Shown: piece by piece, positions 24,980 through 34,989 of the stretch
Numbering within the stretch: position 1 is the stretch's first letter
Layout: each line of letters starts with the position of its first letter
DNA from: Bacteroidetes bacterium UBA2664
Lineage (GTDB): Bacteria > Bacteroidota > Rhodothermia > Balneolales > Balneolaceae
DNA: 64,000 nt
Reading direction: 5' to 3'
Assembly: GCA_002359315.1 (NCBI GenBank)
Contig: DEMS01000002.1
Span: 32,729-96,728 of the forward strand
Made by a program: the position numbers and the translations under genes
Notes under the pieces: generated by a model
Seen by the model: only the letters and a program-made list of their open reading frames with translations
Told to the model about the DNA's origin: nothing
Database searches by the model: none

Positions 24980-25693
24980 TTACTTCTCATCCATACCGGA
25001 CCCATTCAAATAACGGACCAGTTCAGGAAACTGATCAAAATGGAAATCGGCTATTTGATCTGATTCAACCTGGTCCACAAAAGCTGTATACCATGCCGTC
25101 TTCCAGCCTGCATTTCGTCCGCCGATGATGTCTGACGAGTAGGAGTCGCCTACATACACAATTCGGTCTCTGGCAACAGCAGAACGATCGGTAGCCACAT
25201 CAAACACTTTTGGATGGGGTTTCATCACCCCCACATCTTCAGAGATGATAAACAGGTTGCTAAACCTGTCCAGATTTAAAAATTCAAACTTCTTTTGCTG
25301 AGTCTCACTGAAGCCGTTTGTGATAAATCCTACCGGATAGGATTCAGCAACGTTGGAAAGCGCCTCTTCCGCTCCATCAATCCATTTCCAGCACGTTCTG
25401 TAAGCCTGCATATATTCAGACCCAATCTCTTCGCTTCTCTCTGAAGGGATGCCCAATTGATCCATACTCGCCTTAAATCGGGTTCTCTGCAGCTCATATC
25501 GATCTACAGCCCCTTTCTGATAGGACAACCACAATGCATGGTTAATTGTTTTATAAGTATTCAGCCAATCCTCAACCGGGACCTCACGTAACTCGGGGAA
25601 TTGTGAATGAATGATTTGATGCGCCTCCGCTTCGGCATCTGTGTGATCGATCAGGGTATTATCCAGATCGAAGTATATAAACTCGGGTTTCAT
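24980..25693 (-). CDS. HAD-superfamily hydrolase, YjjG-like nucleotidase
   Basis: 237 residues. HAD motif I is FDLDNTLIDHT (nucleophile Asp near residue 9), motif II GFITNGFSETQ (Thr), motif III lysine in the region of EDVGVMKPHPKVFD, and motif IV YVGDSYSSDIIGGRNAGWKT. The helical cap and the phrase ITNGFSETQQKKFEFLNLDR fit the YjjG/YfnB group of pyrimidine 5'-nucleotidases, which remove phosphate from nucleoside monophosphates. It lies 68 bases after thrC in the same direction and may be read with the threonine operon. In principle it could also be a phosphoserine-like phosphatase; substrate is a guess. Confidence 0.85.
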   Translation of the reverse strand: MKPEFIYFDLDNTLIDHTDAEAEAHQIIHSQFPELREVPVEDWLNTYKTINHALWLSYQKGAVDRYELQRTRFKASMDQLGIPSERSEEIGSEYMQAYRTCWKWIDGAEEALSNVAESYPVGFITNGFSETQQKKFEFLNLDRFSNLFIISEDVGVMKPHPKVFDVATDRSAVARDRIVYVGDSYSSDIIGGRNAGWKTAWYTAFVDQVESDQIADFHFDQFPELVRYLNGSGMDEK

Positions 25694-25761
25694 CTGTAAA
25701 CGAATTCAAAAAATTAATCAATTAAAGGCTGAATATACGATCTTTTACAAACGATTGGATC

Positions 25762-27066
25762 CTAAAAATCCATCAAAAACTCTTTGAAGGGTTTGAATTC
25801 TTTACCGATAGAATGCACCTTTTTCTCCCTCTTCAGCCACTTCTCAAGCCTTTCCGGAATCGATATTTCACGATCGATTTCGGGTTCGATGACATCCCTG
25901 AATTTTACCGGATGGGCAGTGGAAAGGGTCACGTAGGGCTTGTCCCTTTTCGTAAGTTTTTGATCTTCCATAGCTGCCCGATAACCGATAGCTGTGTGCG
26001 GACATGCGATATAACCACTCTTCTTATAAAGTTCGCGAATAGTTTCACGCGTCTGTTCATCATTGTAGGAGTAACCTTTCAAAAGAGATCGGATGGCTGA
26101 ATCAGAGTCGTTAAACAGAGTTTTGATTCGCACAAAATTACTGGGATCCCCCACATCCATCGCATTGGAGATCGTCTGAATGGAATCTTTGGGTTTATAT
26201 TCTGACCCACTCAAATATTTCGGCACAACATTATTGACATTCGTTGCCGCTAAAAACGAGTCTGCCTTCATCCCCATTTTCATTGCCAGAAGGCCACCTG
26301 TCAGATTGCCAAAATTTCCACTGGGCACTGAATATATGGGATCATATCGTCCATTCCGGCTAAGTTCAACATGAGCAAAAACATAATAGAACGACTGTGG
26401 CAACAACCGGGCAATGTTGATCGAATTCGCTGAACTCAGCTGCATGGATGCGTTCAAATCCGGATCTGTAAATGCTTCTTTTACCAGCTTCTGACAATCA
26501 TCAAAAACACCGTCAACCTCCAGGGTTGTGATATTTTCTCCCAGGGTCGTCATCTGCTGTTCCTGCAGTTTGCTCACTTTGCCTTTCGGGTAGAGCAGAC
26601 AGACCCTCACGCCCGGCACCTTATAAAATCCGTGAGCCACGGCACTTCCCGTATCACCCGAAGTTGCAACTAAAATTGTTACCTCCTGCTGATCCTTCTG
26701 CGCTTTTTCAGAAAATAGCCGGGCCATAAACCGTGCGCCAAAATCCTTAAATGCGAGTGTCGGGCCATGAAAAAGCTCCAGAATGAATTGATTCTCACCC
26801 ACAGATTTCATCTCAATCGGAAAGTTGAATGTGTCATTTATGACGGAATGGATCTCCTCATCACTTAATGCATCGATGAGATAGGGTTTCGCCATTTGAA
26901 AAGCGATCTCCTGAAAATTTGGCGGTTCTGATCGAAGCCAAAAGGAATTTGGCAGCTTTGGAATCTCAGTCGGCATATAGAGTCCCCCATCCGGAGCAAG
27001 GCCGCCTCGCATAGCCTCTAAAAATGATACCGAAGGTGAATTTCTATTTGTGCTTATAAACTGCAT
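25762..27066 (-). CDS. thrC: Threonine synthase
   Basis: 434 residues. Last step of threonine synthesis: O-phosphohomoserine to threonine, PLP dependent. Motifs: the PLP lysine in LAFKDFGARFMARL (about residue 107-120), the SGDTGSAVAHGFY loop, PSGNFGNLTGGLLAMKMG phosphate-cup, and N-terminal GGLAPDGGLYMPTEIPKL. This is the long bacterial/yeast type. It follows thrB with only 3 bases between, completing thrA-thrB-thrC in pathway order. Confidence 0.96.
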   Translation of the reverse strand: MQFISTNRNSPSVSFLEAMRGGLAPDGGLYMPTEIPKLPNSFWLRSEPPNFQEIAFQMAKPYLIDALSDEEIHSVINDTFNFPIEMKSVGENQFILELFHGPTLAFKDFGARFMARLFSEKAQKDQQEVTILVATSGDTGSAVAHGFYKVPGVRVCLLYPKGKVSKLQEQQMTTLGENITTLEVDGVFDDCQKLVKEAFTDPDLNASMQLSSANSINIARLLPQSFYYVFAHVELSRNGRYDPIYSVPSGNFGNLTGGLLAMKMGMKADSFLAATNVNNVVPKYLSGSEYKPKDSIQTISNAMDVGDPSNFVRIKTLFNDSDSAIRSLLKGYSYNDEQTRETIRELYKKSGYIACPHTAIGYRAAMEDQKLTKRDKPYVTLSTAHPVKFRDVIEPEIDREISIPERLEKWLKREKKVHSIGKEFKPFKEFLMDF

Positions 27067-27069
27067 GAT

Positions 27070-28026
27070 TTAATCCAACCCCTCACAATATGCACCCCGG
27101 GTATTCAATTTGGATACATGCATGCTGTATTTCAAATCGATTTTGTCCAGTGCCAATCCCATTTGCATACCTACATCCATTGCAATTTTACGAGACTTAC
27201 TCAGAGCAAACAGGGAGGGCCCCGAACCGGAAATGCTGCATCCGAGTGCCCCGGCCTCCAGGGCTGCCAATTTCATCTCTGCAAAACCGGGAATCAACAG
27301 GGATCGAACCGGTTCAATAATTTCATCATGAATAGATTTTCCGATGAGTTCATAATCGTTTGTGTAGAGTCCGACGATCATCGATCCGACATTTCCCCAC
27401 TGTTTTACAGCTTTTTCCAGCAATACTTCCTTCTTCAAGATTTTTCGGCTGCTGCTGGTTTGAATTTCAATATCGGGATGAATAATCGTGCAGTGTAGTT
27501 TTTTGGGTGTTTTCAGGGATATTACATCCGGAGGCTGATGCTCTTTAACCAGTATAAATCCACCAAACAGTGCCGCAGCTACATTATCGGCATGTGCAGT
27601 GCCACTGGCGGCTATCTCCCCTTCCACCGAGAATGGCAATAGCTCTTCTTTTGAAAATGGGCTGCCCAACAGGCAGTTGATCGCAACAACGGCCGCGACT
27701 GAACTGGCGGCACTCGACCCCAAGCCACTTCCAAGCGGCATATTTTTTTCAATCGACAGGTCAATTCCTATTTCATTTGTAAGGCCCATTTTTTTTAACA
27801 AACCCAGCGCTGAGAGTCCGGCCGTATTTTTTTCAGGATCGCGCGGAAGACGCCCTTCATCCCCTTCAATTGAGTTAATTCGCACACCGGCGTTCTCCGA
27901 ACGGGTTGCGGTAACCCGATCGCCCATCCCATGAATGGCAAAACCAAGCACATCAAATCCACAGCCTACATTGGCAACTGTGGCAGGCGCAAAAGCGGTC
28001 ACTTTTTTGGGTTTTGAATTCCTCAT
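27070..28026 (-). CDS. thrB: Homoserine kinase
   Basis: 318 residues, GHMP kinase family. The ATP-binding loop is PLGSGLGSSAASSVAAVVAI (about residues 95-114). N-terminal FAPATVANVGCGFDVLGFAI and C-terminal GALGCSISGSGPSLFALSKS (motif 3) are both present. It phosphorylates homoserine for ThrC. It sits between thrA (197 bases upstream, a spacer with partial repeats) and thrC (3 bases downstream). Confidence 0.96.
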   Translation of the reverse strand: MRNSKPKKVTAFAPATVANVGCGFDVLGFAIHGMGDRVTATRSENAGVRINSIEGDEGRLPRDPEKNTAGLSALGLLKKMGLTNEIGIDLSIEKNMPLGSGLGSSAASSVAAVVAINCLLGSPFSKEELLPFSVEGEIAASGTAHADNVAAALFGGFILVKEHQPPDVISLKTPKKLHCTIIHPDIEIQTSSSRKILKKEVLLEKAVKQWGNVGSMIVGLYTNDYELIGKSIHDEIIEPVRSLLIPGFAEMKLAALEAGALGCSISGSGPSLFALSKSRKIAMDVGMQMGLALDKIDLKYSMHVSKLNTRGAYCEGLD

Positions 28027-28027
28027 A

Positions 28028-28096
28028 GCAGATTAAATTACCATCCGATTTTAGTATTGATTCGCTCATTGCAGATTAAAATACCATCCGACTTTT
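28028..28096. repeat. Two direct repeats related to the 3' end of thrA
   Basis: GCAGATTAAATTACCATCCG (28028-28047) recurs as GCAGATTAAAATACCATCCG (28071-28090), extending a few T-rich bases further. A weaker third copy, CAGAATGATTTACCATCCGG (28215-28234), spans the thrA stop codon. They fill the spacer between thrA and thrB, suggesting a local tandem duplication of the thrA 3' end. Confidence 0.6.
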
Positions 28097-28223
28097 TTCA
28101 GATAAAAATCACACATTTAAGTTTTTATCCACGATAAGGTATAATAATCAATAATGATCACTCCATTTGGGTTTATCACCACACCGTATTTAAACAAACA
28201 AAAAGAAATCCCATCAGAATGAT

Positions 28224-30698
28224 TTACCATCCGGCATTACTGTACGCTTTTGTATTGGCTACTCTTAAAATATCCGCTATGATGCCGGCCGCAGTTACAT
28301 TGGCACCCGCACCCGGGCCTTTTACCACCAGCGGGTTTTGATCGTAATGGGATGAATAGATGGCCAGAATATTATCTGTTCCCGACAAATTATAAAAAGG
28401 ATGGCTGCTATCGATCTTTTCGAGCCCCACAACAGCTTTTCCATCCTCAAAACGGGCTATATAACACAATTTTTTACCCGCCTTCACCGCATCTTCAAGT
28501 AACTGCTTAAACTCATCATCATATTTCTGCAGCGCGACAAAAAACTCATCCACCGAATTCGCATTTCGTGCTTTTTCAGGGACCAGATTTTCAATCTGAA
28601 TATCTTCAAATTCCATGGTATAACCGGCTACCCGACACAATATCAGCAGCTTTCTTCCCACATCAAACCCATTCAGATCTTCCCGGGGATCCGGTTCTGT
28701 ATAACCGCTCTCCTTTGCTTTTTTGACAAGTGAACTAAACCCTTCCGACCCATCAAAATTGTTAAACAGATAGCTCAGCGTTCCGGATAAAACCCCTTCT
28801 ATCTTTTCAACCCGGTCACCGGTGGTAACCATCTCATTCATGGTGCCAATGATTGGCAGCCCCGCACCCACATTGGTTTCATATCGATAAGCTGCATTAT
28901 GTTTGCGAGCGGTTTTATGAAGTGAATTAAAAAAGCTCTGTTTTGATGAATTCGCTTTTTTATTTGGGGTTACCACCGATATACTGGCAGCCAATACCTC
29001 CTCATAAACAACCTGGATATCATCACTCGCTGTGCAATCAATAAATACACTGTTGGGCAGATTCATCTCCTTCATCTCCGCAACAAATTCCTTTAAATTC
29101 ATCTCCCTCCCATCGCTATCCAAAATCTCTTTCCAGCCATTCAATTCAAGTGAACTCTCACGGATAACCATTTTGCTGCTATTCGCAATGCCGCGCAGCT
29201 TCAAATCAAGCTGATAATCTTCATAGAGGATTTCGGCCTGTTCCCTTACAATATTGAGGAGTTTGCTTCCGATCAGTCCCACTCCAATCAGATAGAGATT
29301 CATCGTCTTTACTCCGGACAGGAAAAATGCATCATGAAGGGTATTCATCGCTTTTTTCTCATTTTTACTATCCACCACAAAGGAGATATTCCGTTCGGAT
29401 GAACCCTGTGCTATGGCTACGATATTGATCCCGTTTCTGCCAAGGGCATTAAAAACGCGTCCTGCTATCCCCGGTATTTGCCTCATGTTATCCCCAACCA
29501 CCGCAATCACGGAGAGATCATTTTCCACTTTGATTTCATCGATATGATCCGATTGCAGTTCATGTCTGAACTCATTTTCAATCGTACGCTTTGCAGCAAC
29601 TGCATCCCCCGGCATCACGGCAAGTGTGATGGTATGTTCTGAGGAGGACTGTGTAATCAGGATGATATTAATATTTTTACTCGACAGAGATCCAAAGAGC
29701 CGGGCCGAAACACCGGAAACTCCGATCATGCCGCTCCCTTTGAGAGTGATCAGCGTAATATTATCAATCGATGATAACCCCCGGATGGCACCGTTCCCCT
29801 TATTGATCTCTTTGCTGATTTCAGTCCCGGGGTGATCCGGTTTGAATGTATTTTTTATCAGAATCGGTATTCCGGACTTCAGTGCCGGCTGTATTGTCGG
29901 CGGATAGATAACCTTGGCCCCAAAATGAGAGAGCTCCATAGCCTCTTCGTAGGATGCATACTCAACAGAGAAGGCGCTTTTCACTTTTCGAGGATCCGCA
30001 GTCATCAAACCGTCCACATCCGTCCAAATTTCGATGGCATCGGCCTGCAGAGCCGCTCCAAATAACGAGGCTGTATAGTCCGATCCCCCTCTGCCCAAAG
30101 TCGTCGATTCATTCTTTTCCGTGGATGAGATAAAACCGGTTACAACAATTATTTTATTTGGATGTTCATCCAGATAATTTCGAATATTTTGAAATGTAGT
30201 TGCCGTGAGAACCCTTGCTGCGCCAAAATTTTCATCCGTTTTAATCAGTTTTCGTGCGTCTGTAAAGAGAGAATCCAATTTGTGATGGTTGAGCAGCGCC
30301 GACAGGATCATGGCAGAAAATCGTTCACCAAAACCGAGAATGAAATCGAGTGTCTTGGCAGTCAGTTCCTGAATCAGAAAAACACCCTGCAGCACATCCT
30401 CCAGTTCATTCAGTGTTAATTTATAATCTGTGATGATATCACTTCGGCTGTTAGCCGGAAAAAGTTCATTAATAATCTCAAAATGCCTTTTTTCGATCGA
30501 TAAAAGGAGGGTTCTGTAGCTCTCGTTACCCTCTGAGGCGAGCGTGGACATTTCAATTAACTGATCCGTGACACTTCGAAGTGCAGAAACCACAACCACC
30601 AATCGGTCAGCTGCCGTTTTCGACTTAATAATTTCGATAACACTCCGCAGTGCCTCTGAACTTCCGACAGAGCTGCCGCCAAACTTAATTACTTTCAT
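28224..30698 (-). CDS. thrA: Bifunctional aspartokinase / homoserine dehydrogenase I
   Basis: 824 residues, matching the E. coli ThrA size (about 820). The N-terminal aspartokinase begins MKVIKFGGSSVGSSEAL (KFGGSS) and has GFISSTEKNESTTLGRGGSD. Two ACT-type regulatory segments lie at about 315-465 (ITLKGSGMIGVSGVSARLFG; IAVVGDNMRQIPGIAGRVFN). Homoserine dehydrogenase starts near 470 with LIGVGLIGSKLL (NADPH loop) and has TNVGAGLPIIGTMNEMVTTG and ESGYTEPDPREDLNGFDVGR. It catalyses the first and third steps of the threonine branch; feedback control by threonine is expected. First gene of the thr operon. I saw no threonine-rich leader peptide in the 270-base spacer upstream. Confidence 0.97.
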   Translation of the reverse strand: MKVIKFGGSSVGSSEALRSVIEIIKSKTAADRLVVVVSALRSVTDQLIEMSTLASEGNESYRTLLLSIEKRHFEIINELFPANSRSDIITDYKLTLNELEDVLQGVFLIQELTAKTLDFILGFGERFSAMILSALLNHHKLDSLFTDARKLIKTDENFGAARVLTATTFQNIRNYLDEHPNKIIVVTGFISSTEKNESTTLGRGGSDYTASLFGAALQADAIEIWTDVDGLMTADPRKVKSAFSVEYASYEEAMELSHFGAKVIYPPTIQPALKSGIPILIKNTFKPDHPGTEISKEINKGNGAIRGLSSIDNITLITLKGSGMIGVSGVSARLFGSLSSKNINIILITQSSSEHTITLAVMPGDAVAAKRTIENEFRHELQSDHIDEIKVENDLSVIAVVGDNMRQIPGIAGRVFNALGRNGINIVAIAQGSSERNISFVVDSKNEKKAMNTLHDAFFLSGVKTMNLYLIGVGLIGSKLLNIVREQAEILYEDYQLDLKLRGIANSSKMVIRESSLELNGWKEILDSDGREMNLKEFVAEMKEMNLPNSVFIDCTASDDIQVVYEEVLAASISVVTPNKKANSSKQSFFNSLHKTARKHNAAYRYETNVGAGLPIIGTMNEMVTTGDRVEKIEGVLSGTLSYLFNNFDGSEGFSSLVKKAKESGYTEPDPREDLNGFDVGRKLLILCRVAGYTMEFEDIQIENLVPEKARNANSVDEFFVALQKYDDEFKQLLEDAVKAGKKLCYIARFEDGKAVVGLEKIDSSHPFYNLSGTDNILAIYSSHYDQNPLVVKGPGAGANVTAAGIIADILRVANTKAYSNAGW

Positions 30699-30971
30699 TT
30701 CAACTTATTCCTTAATCCAACCATGAAAAGTTATTTTACCCATTCAAACCACTCAGTACAAGTTTAATTTACTCGAACAGCCCTCAAACCATAAAAGCGC
30801 TTCCATACTTTTTACACCTTTTTTGCACTCATACTGTTGGTTATTCCTATCGATTTTCTTTAGTTGGTTTTTAGTATGTAGTATTGTTACCGGATTTTGA
30901 TGAAAAAGTTCAACTCTTTTGAGTAATAGTATCTTAAACCATCACGCCGGGCAATCGTTTGGGTATTGGCT

Positions 30972-31781
30972 ATGAAACTCGCAAAAAAAAATATCGCTAT
31001 TCTGGGAGCCGGTAATATCGGCTGTTCCATTGCAAATGGATTGGAAGCATCCGGGATGTTCCAAATGAAACGCATTACCCTTACCCGAAGACGAGTTGAA
31101 AAACTGGATGAATATAAAAAGAAAGGTTTTCAGGTTACCTCAGATAATATAAAAGCTGTAAAAAACTCAGATATTATCATCCTCTGTGTAGAACCGCATC
31201 AGTTAAACCTTTTACTTGAAGAAATTTCACAAGATCTGGATATCAGCAAACATCTGGTGATCTCTGTTGTCTCCGGGGCTAAGGTATCCGACATCGCAGC
31301 AAAACTGCCCGATAATCAGCCGATCGTACGAGCGATGCCAAATACTGCTATATCGATAGGTGAATCGATGACCTGCATCTGTGCGGATGCGAAATATGGC
31401 CCTGCGATTGATATTACAAAAGCCATTTTTGATACAGTGGGCCAAACTCAGCTCATTCGTGAAGAACAGATGACCTCTGCTACGGCACTATGTGCATGTG
31501 GAATTGCATTTTTTCTTCGGGCGATACGGGCGGCATCCCAGGGAGGCATTGAAATTGGATTTCACTCCAATGAATCGCTGGCAATGGCCACACAGACGGC
31601 CAAGGGTGCGGCGGCGTTACTCGGGGTTATGCAGAATCATCCGGAATATGAAATTGACCGGGTTACAACGCCAAAAGGATGTACGATATCCGGCTTAAAC
31701 CAGATGGAACATGGCGGATTCAGTTCAGCAATGATAAAAGGAATATTGACATCCGCTGAAAAGGCAGAAAAACTTTATTGA
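30972..31781 (+). CDS. proC: Pyrroline-5-carboxylate reductase
   Basis: 269 residues from ATG 30972 (TTG 30966 is in frame two codons earlier). NAD(P)-dependent reduction of pyrroline-5-carboxylate to proline. Nucleotide loop IAILGAGNIGCSIANGLEAS, the PNTAISIGESMTCI motif (RAMPNT), and the C-terminal signature VTTPKGCTISGLNQMEHGGF, where the usual PGGTT is PKGCT. Divergent from thrA. Together with the ornithine aminotransferase gene at 9517 it would complete the ornithine to proline route. Confidence 0.93.
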   Translation: MKLAKKNIAILGAGNIGCSIANGLEASGMFQMKRITLTRRRVEKLDEYKKKGFQVTSDNIKAVKNSDIIILCVEPHQLNLLLEEISQDLDISKHLVISVVSGAKVSDIAAKLPDNQPIVRAMPNTAISIGESMTCICADAKYGPAIDITKAIFDTVGQTQLIREEQMTSATALCACGIAFFLRAIRAASQGGIEIGFHSNESLAMATQTAKGAAALLGVMQNHPEYEIDRVTTPKGCTISGLNQMEHGGFSSAMIKGILTSAEKAEKLY

Positions 31782-31820
31782 ACTTTAAAACGAAATAAAC
31801 TCACGTCAAGAGAAAAGGAA

Positions 31821-31846
31821 GCCCGCAGTTATAAAAACCTGCGGGC
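31821..31846. terminator. Hairpin terminator between proC and fadE
   Basis: GCCCGCAG (31821-31828) pairs with CTGCGGGC (31839-31846) around a 10-base loop, an 8-base GC-rich stem. On the minus strand it is followed by TTCCTTTTCTC, so it mainly serves the fadE transcript, though it stands between convergent genes and may stop both. Confidence 0.7.
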
Positions 31847-31878
31847 CCATGATTGCTCTCTCCTCTATGAATAGAGAC

Positions 31879-34377
31879 TTAGAGAAGGACAGTGTCCTTC
31901 TCAGTTTCTTTCAATCCTCCGGGTATCGGGCCGGATATTGCCGATCGCTCATACTCTTCAAGCGTAAACTCATCGACTGTTATCGCATCAAACCGGGCTT
32001 TTTCAGTATCTTGAACCAAATTGGCTTCCTCTTGATTAATCACTCCTTTTTCAAGAGCACTTTCAAGCTGCTTCAGTGGATGAGATTTAGGTATAACACC
32101 TTTTTTGGCCGCTTTATAAAGTTTCTTATAAATCGGATATGTTTTCTCGATCTGACTCAAGGCATGCTCATATTTCCCCAGTGCCTCATCACGTGTTAAA
32201 GGTAAATAAATTCCATCAGTAATTCTATCCCTCTGTTCACCCGTCACTTGCATGGCATCGGCTACCTTATGGCCCACCTTATCAGATGGTTTTTTCCCGA
32301 TTCTGTTTATTCTGGACCACAATCCAATCGGCCCTTTAAACATCCAGCTTAACCCCGGGACCTCGATTTCAGAGTATATTTCATCAAATGCTGTTTGAAT
32401 TCGATAAAATGAGTGGTCCATTGCCCATTTGAAGTAATCCTCATCTTCTTTTTTGCTTCCTTCCGCCTCAAATCTTCTCATGGTCGCAGTTGCAAGAAAC
32501 ATCCAGCTCAAAATATCTGCATACCGTCCGGCCAGTTTCTCTTTCATCTTTAACGCACCTCCATAAGAGCCAAGTGCGATATCAGACATAAATGCGAAGG
32601 ATGCAGAAGCCCAGGCTAATTTTCTATAGTACTTCGCAGCCTTGCCCTTCACCGGAGATGCTACAATACTGCCTCTTGTAACACTTAATAGCAGCGATCG
32701 TATCGCATTCTCAAAAACATGGCCGATATGTTTCCAGAAGTTGTCATCAAATTTTTTCACATCCTTTTCCATTAATGCCTGAATCTCCTTCAGTGCATAC
32801 GGATGGCTGCGAATGGCCCCCTGGCCAAAGATCATAAGGGTTCTGGTCAGTATATTGGCCCCCTCTACCGTAATGGCAATCGGCATCGCGATATAGGAGT
32901 GGGCAAAAATGTTACGTGGTCCGCGGGAAATGCCTGCACCTCCTACGATATCCATTGAGTCGTTTACAATTTCACGGCCCAGTTCTGTGAAATTATACTT
33001 GGCGATGGCTGTCACAACTGCGGGTTTTTCACCCCCATCCAGCGCACCGCAAATGTATTTCCTGGAGGCTTCCATCAAATAGGTATACCCACCTATCCGT
33101 GCCATCGGTTCTTCAATACCTTCGAATTTACCAATATTCAATCCAAACTGTTTTCGGATGGCTGCATAAGCACCGACGCCTCTGACGGCTGTTTTGGCAC
33201 CGCCGGTTGCCTGAGCAGGCAGTGAAATACCGCGCCCGACTGCCAGCGATTCCATTAGCATTCGCCAGCCATTTCCGGCTCCCTCTTTCCCGCCGATGAT
33301 GGCATCAATCGAAACAATGACATCCTTACCCCGGGTAGGACAGTTATAGAACGGAACACCGAGCGGATCGTGGCGCAGTCCCAATTCAACTCCTTTTGTA
33401 TCGCTTGGTATCAATGCGGCTGTAATGCCCAGATCTTCTCCCTTACCCAGTAAATTATCCGGATCATGTAGCTTGAACGCCAAGCCGATCACCGTTGAAA
33501 TCGCGGCAAGTGTGATATAACGTTTATCCCAGTTTAATTTTATAAACAGTTCACCGTTCTCGCCCTTAAACACTTCCCCGTGGCTCTGCATGGCCCCGGC
33601 GTCTGAGCCGGCATTCGGCTCGGTCAGTGCAAAACAGGGCATTTCTTCTCCTTTGGCGAGACGTGGAAGGTAATAGTCTTTCTGTTTATCCGTGCCGTAG
33701 TGCATCAGCAGTTCGGCCGGACCCAATGAATTGGGGACCATCACTGTCGTTGCCAATGGGCCGCATCTGGAAGCCAATTTTCCAATAATCGCGCTGTGGG
33801 CATTGGCTGAAAACTCAAGTCCGCCGTACTTTTCAGGAATAATCAAGCCAAAAAATCGATTCTCCCTCATAAAACTCCAGGCTTTATCCGTAAAATCTTT
33901 TGATTGAAAAACATCCCAATCAGAGACCATCGAGCAGAGCTCTTCAACAGGGCCATCCATAAACTCCTTCTCCTTCTGTGTGAGATCCGGATACGATTCA
34001 CTGCTTAGTCTTTTAAGGTTTGGTTTTCCAGAAAAAAGTTCCCCTTCCACCCATACAGAACCGGCGTCAATTGCTGTTTGTTCTGTTTCTGAGATTGCGG
34101 GTAAGATTTTTAATTTGTCCAGCAGTTTCATCAGCGGCCCGGACAAGACGGATCGTCTTAGAATTTTGACGTTGAAAAGAATCGATAGTGCTATGAAAGC
34201 TGAAATGACCCAAACCGGGGCTCCCAAGCCGGCCAATGCGGCGATACCGGCCAGCGACCACAGCCAAAGCGGAGCTCCTGCATATCCAAATATGAAAAGA
34301 ACCAATAAAATAGACCCAATGACCGTCCAACCCGGAAGGGGATCAAAAAAAGATAGTTGCTGAAGTAGTGATTCCAT
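31879..34377 (-). CDS. fadE: FadE-like acyl-CoA dehydrogenase
   Basis: 832 residues, close to E. coli FadE (814) and about twice a normal acyl-CoA dehydrogenase. The N-terminal 80 residues hold membrane segments (WTVIGSILLVLFIFGYAGAP; VWVISAFIALSILFNV). The catalytic domain shows PEKYGGLEFSANAHSAIIGK, FALTEPNAGSDAGAM, and DIVGGAGISRGPRN. The C-terminal part (about 600-800) matches the extra domain of FadE. It makes the first oxidation of fatty acid beta-oxidation. It lies 12 bases after a TetR regulator gene in the same direction, likely its regulator. Confidence 0.93.
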   Translation of the reverse strand: MESLLQQLSFFDPLPGWTVIGSILLVLFIFGYAGAPLWLWSLAGIAALAGLGAPVWVISAFIALSILFNVKILRRSVLSGPLMKLLDKLKILPAISETEQTAIDAGSVWVEGELFSGKPNLKRLSSESYPDLTQKEKEFMDGPVEELCSMVSDWDVFQSKDFTDKAWSFMRENRFFGLIIPEKYGGLEFSANAHSAIIGKLASRCGPLATTVMVPNSLGPAELLMHYGTDKQKDYYLPRLAKGEEMPCFALTEPNAGSDAGAMQSHGEVFKGENGELFIKLNWDKRYITLAAISTVIGLAFKLHDPDNLLGKGEDLGITAALIPSDTKGVELGLRHDPLGVPFYNCPTRGKDVIVSIDAIIGGKEGAGNGWRMLMESLAVGRGISLPAQATGGAKTAVRGVGAYAAIRKQFGLNIGKFEGIEEPMARIGGYTYLMEASRKYICGALDGGEKPAVVTAIAKYNFTELGREIVNDSMDIVGGAGISRGPRNIFAHSYIAMPIAITVEGANILTRTLMIFGQGAIRSHPYALKEIQALMEKDVKKFDDNFWKHIGHVFENAIRSLLLSVTRGSIVASPVKGKAAKYYRKLAWASASFAFMSDIALGSYGGALKMKEKLAGRYADILSWMFLATATMRRFEAEGSKKEDEDYFKWAMDHSFYRIQTAFDEIYSEIEVPGLSWMFKGPIGLWSRINRIGKKPSDKVGHKVADAMQVTGEQRDRITDGIYLPLTRDEALGKYEHALSQIEKTYPIYKKLYKAAKKGVIPKSHPLKQLESALEKGVINQEEANLVQDTEKARFDAITVDEFTLEEYERSAISGPIPGGLKETEKDTVLL

Positions 34378-34389
34378 AATTGCCTCGAT

Positions 34390-34977
34390 TTAAGCTGGTG
34401 TTTTTTGGTTGATAAATCCTCTGATAATGTGTTCGATGGATTGATCGATGAAAGTTGACTGCGGAATGCGTGTATCCAACCGCCTGTTTAAAATAACGGA
34501 TACCACCCCATGTAGTTGTGCCCAAAAGGTATATGCGCTAATCAATGAATCTTCCACTTCGATATATTCATGATGATCCGATTCACGGATAATATCTGCA
34601 ATCAGCTCATAAGCACTTCGTACATCCCTGAACTTATCCTTTGGGTATTTCGGCATCTCTTCAGGCCTGACCATATAGATAATTTCATACTCCTGTGGGT
34701 GATTTAATGCATAGTTAATGTACGTTTCGGCCAATATTCTTAATTGATCTGTCAATCCATACTCACTGTTAACCGAATCTTGCAGAGCTTGTTTCAATGT
34801 TTTGATACTCTCTTCAATCAACGTCAAAAGCAGATCATCTTTATTTTTGAAATGAAGATAGATACTGGTCGCAGTCACATTTGCACGGCTCGCAATGCGT
34901 CTCATCGAGATTTTGCTAAATCCCTCTTTGATCAAAAGCTCTTTGGTGACTTGCAAAATTTCGTTTCTCAGCGACAT
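34390..34977 (-). CDS. TetR-family transcriptional regulator
   Basis: 195 residues. The DNA-binding helix-turn-helix is at about 22-45 (GFSKISMRRIASRANVTATS, then IYLHFKNKDDLL), the classic TetR N-terminus. The C-terminal half is a variable helical ligand domain (IIYMVRPEEMPKYPKDKFRD) resembling the group with a WHG-type C-terminal domain. It is followed after 12 bases by the fadE gene, so it probably controls fatty-acid degradation with an acyl-CoA-type ligand. A palindromic site, TTAACA-C-TGTTAA, lies 13 bases upstream of its start and may be its own operator. Ligand unproven. Confidence 0.92.
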   Translation of the reverse strand: MSLRNEILQVTKELLIKEGFSKISMRRIASRANVTATSIYLHFKNKDDLLLTLIEESIKTLKQALQDSVNSEYGLTDQLRILAETYINYALNHPQEYEIIYMVRPEEMPKYPKDKFRDVRSAYELIADIIRESDHHEYIEVEDSLISAYTFWAQLHGVVSVILNRRLDTRIPQSTFIDQSIEHIIRGFINQKTPA

Positions 34978-34989
34978 ATACAGAAAAGG

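Noticed and set aside
30699..30965. Threonine attenuator leader before thrA
   Set aside because: I looked for a short frame rich in Thr/Ile codons followed by a hairpin on the minus strand and found only an unremarkable 6-codon frame.
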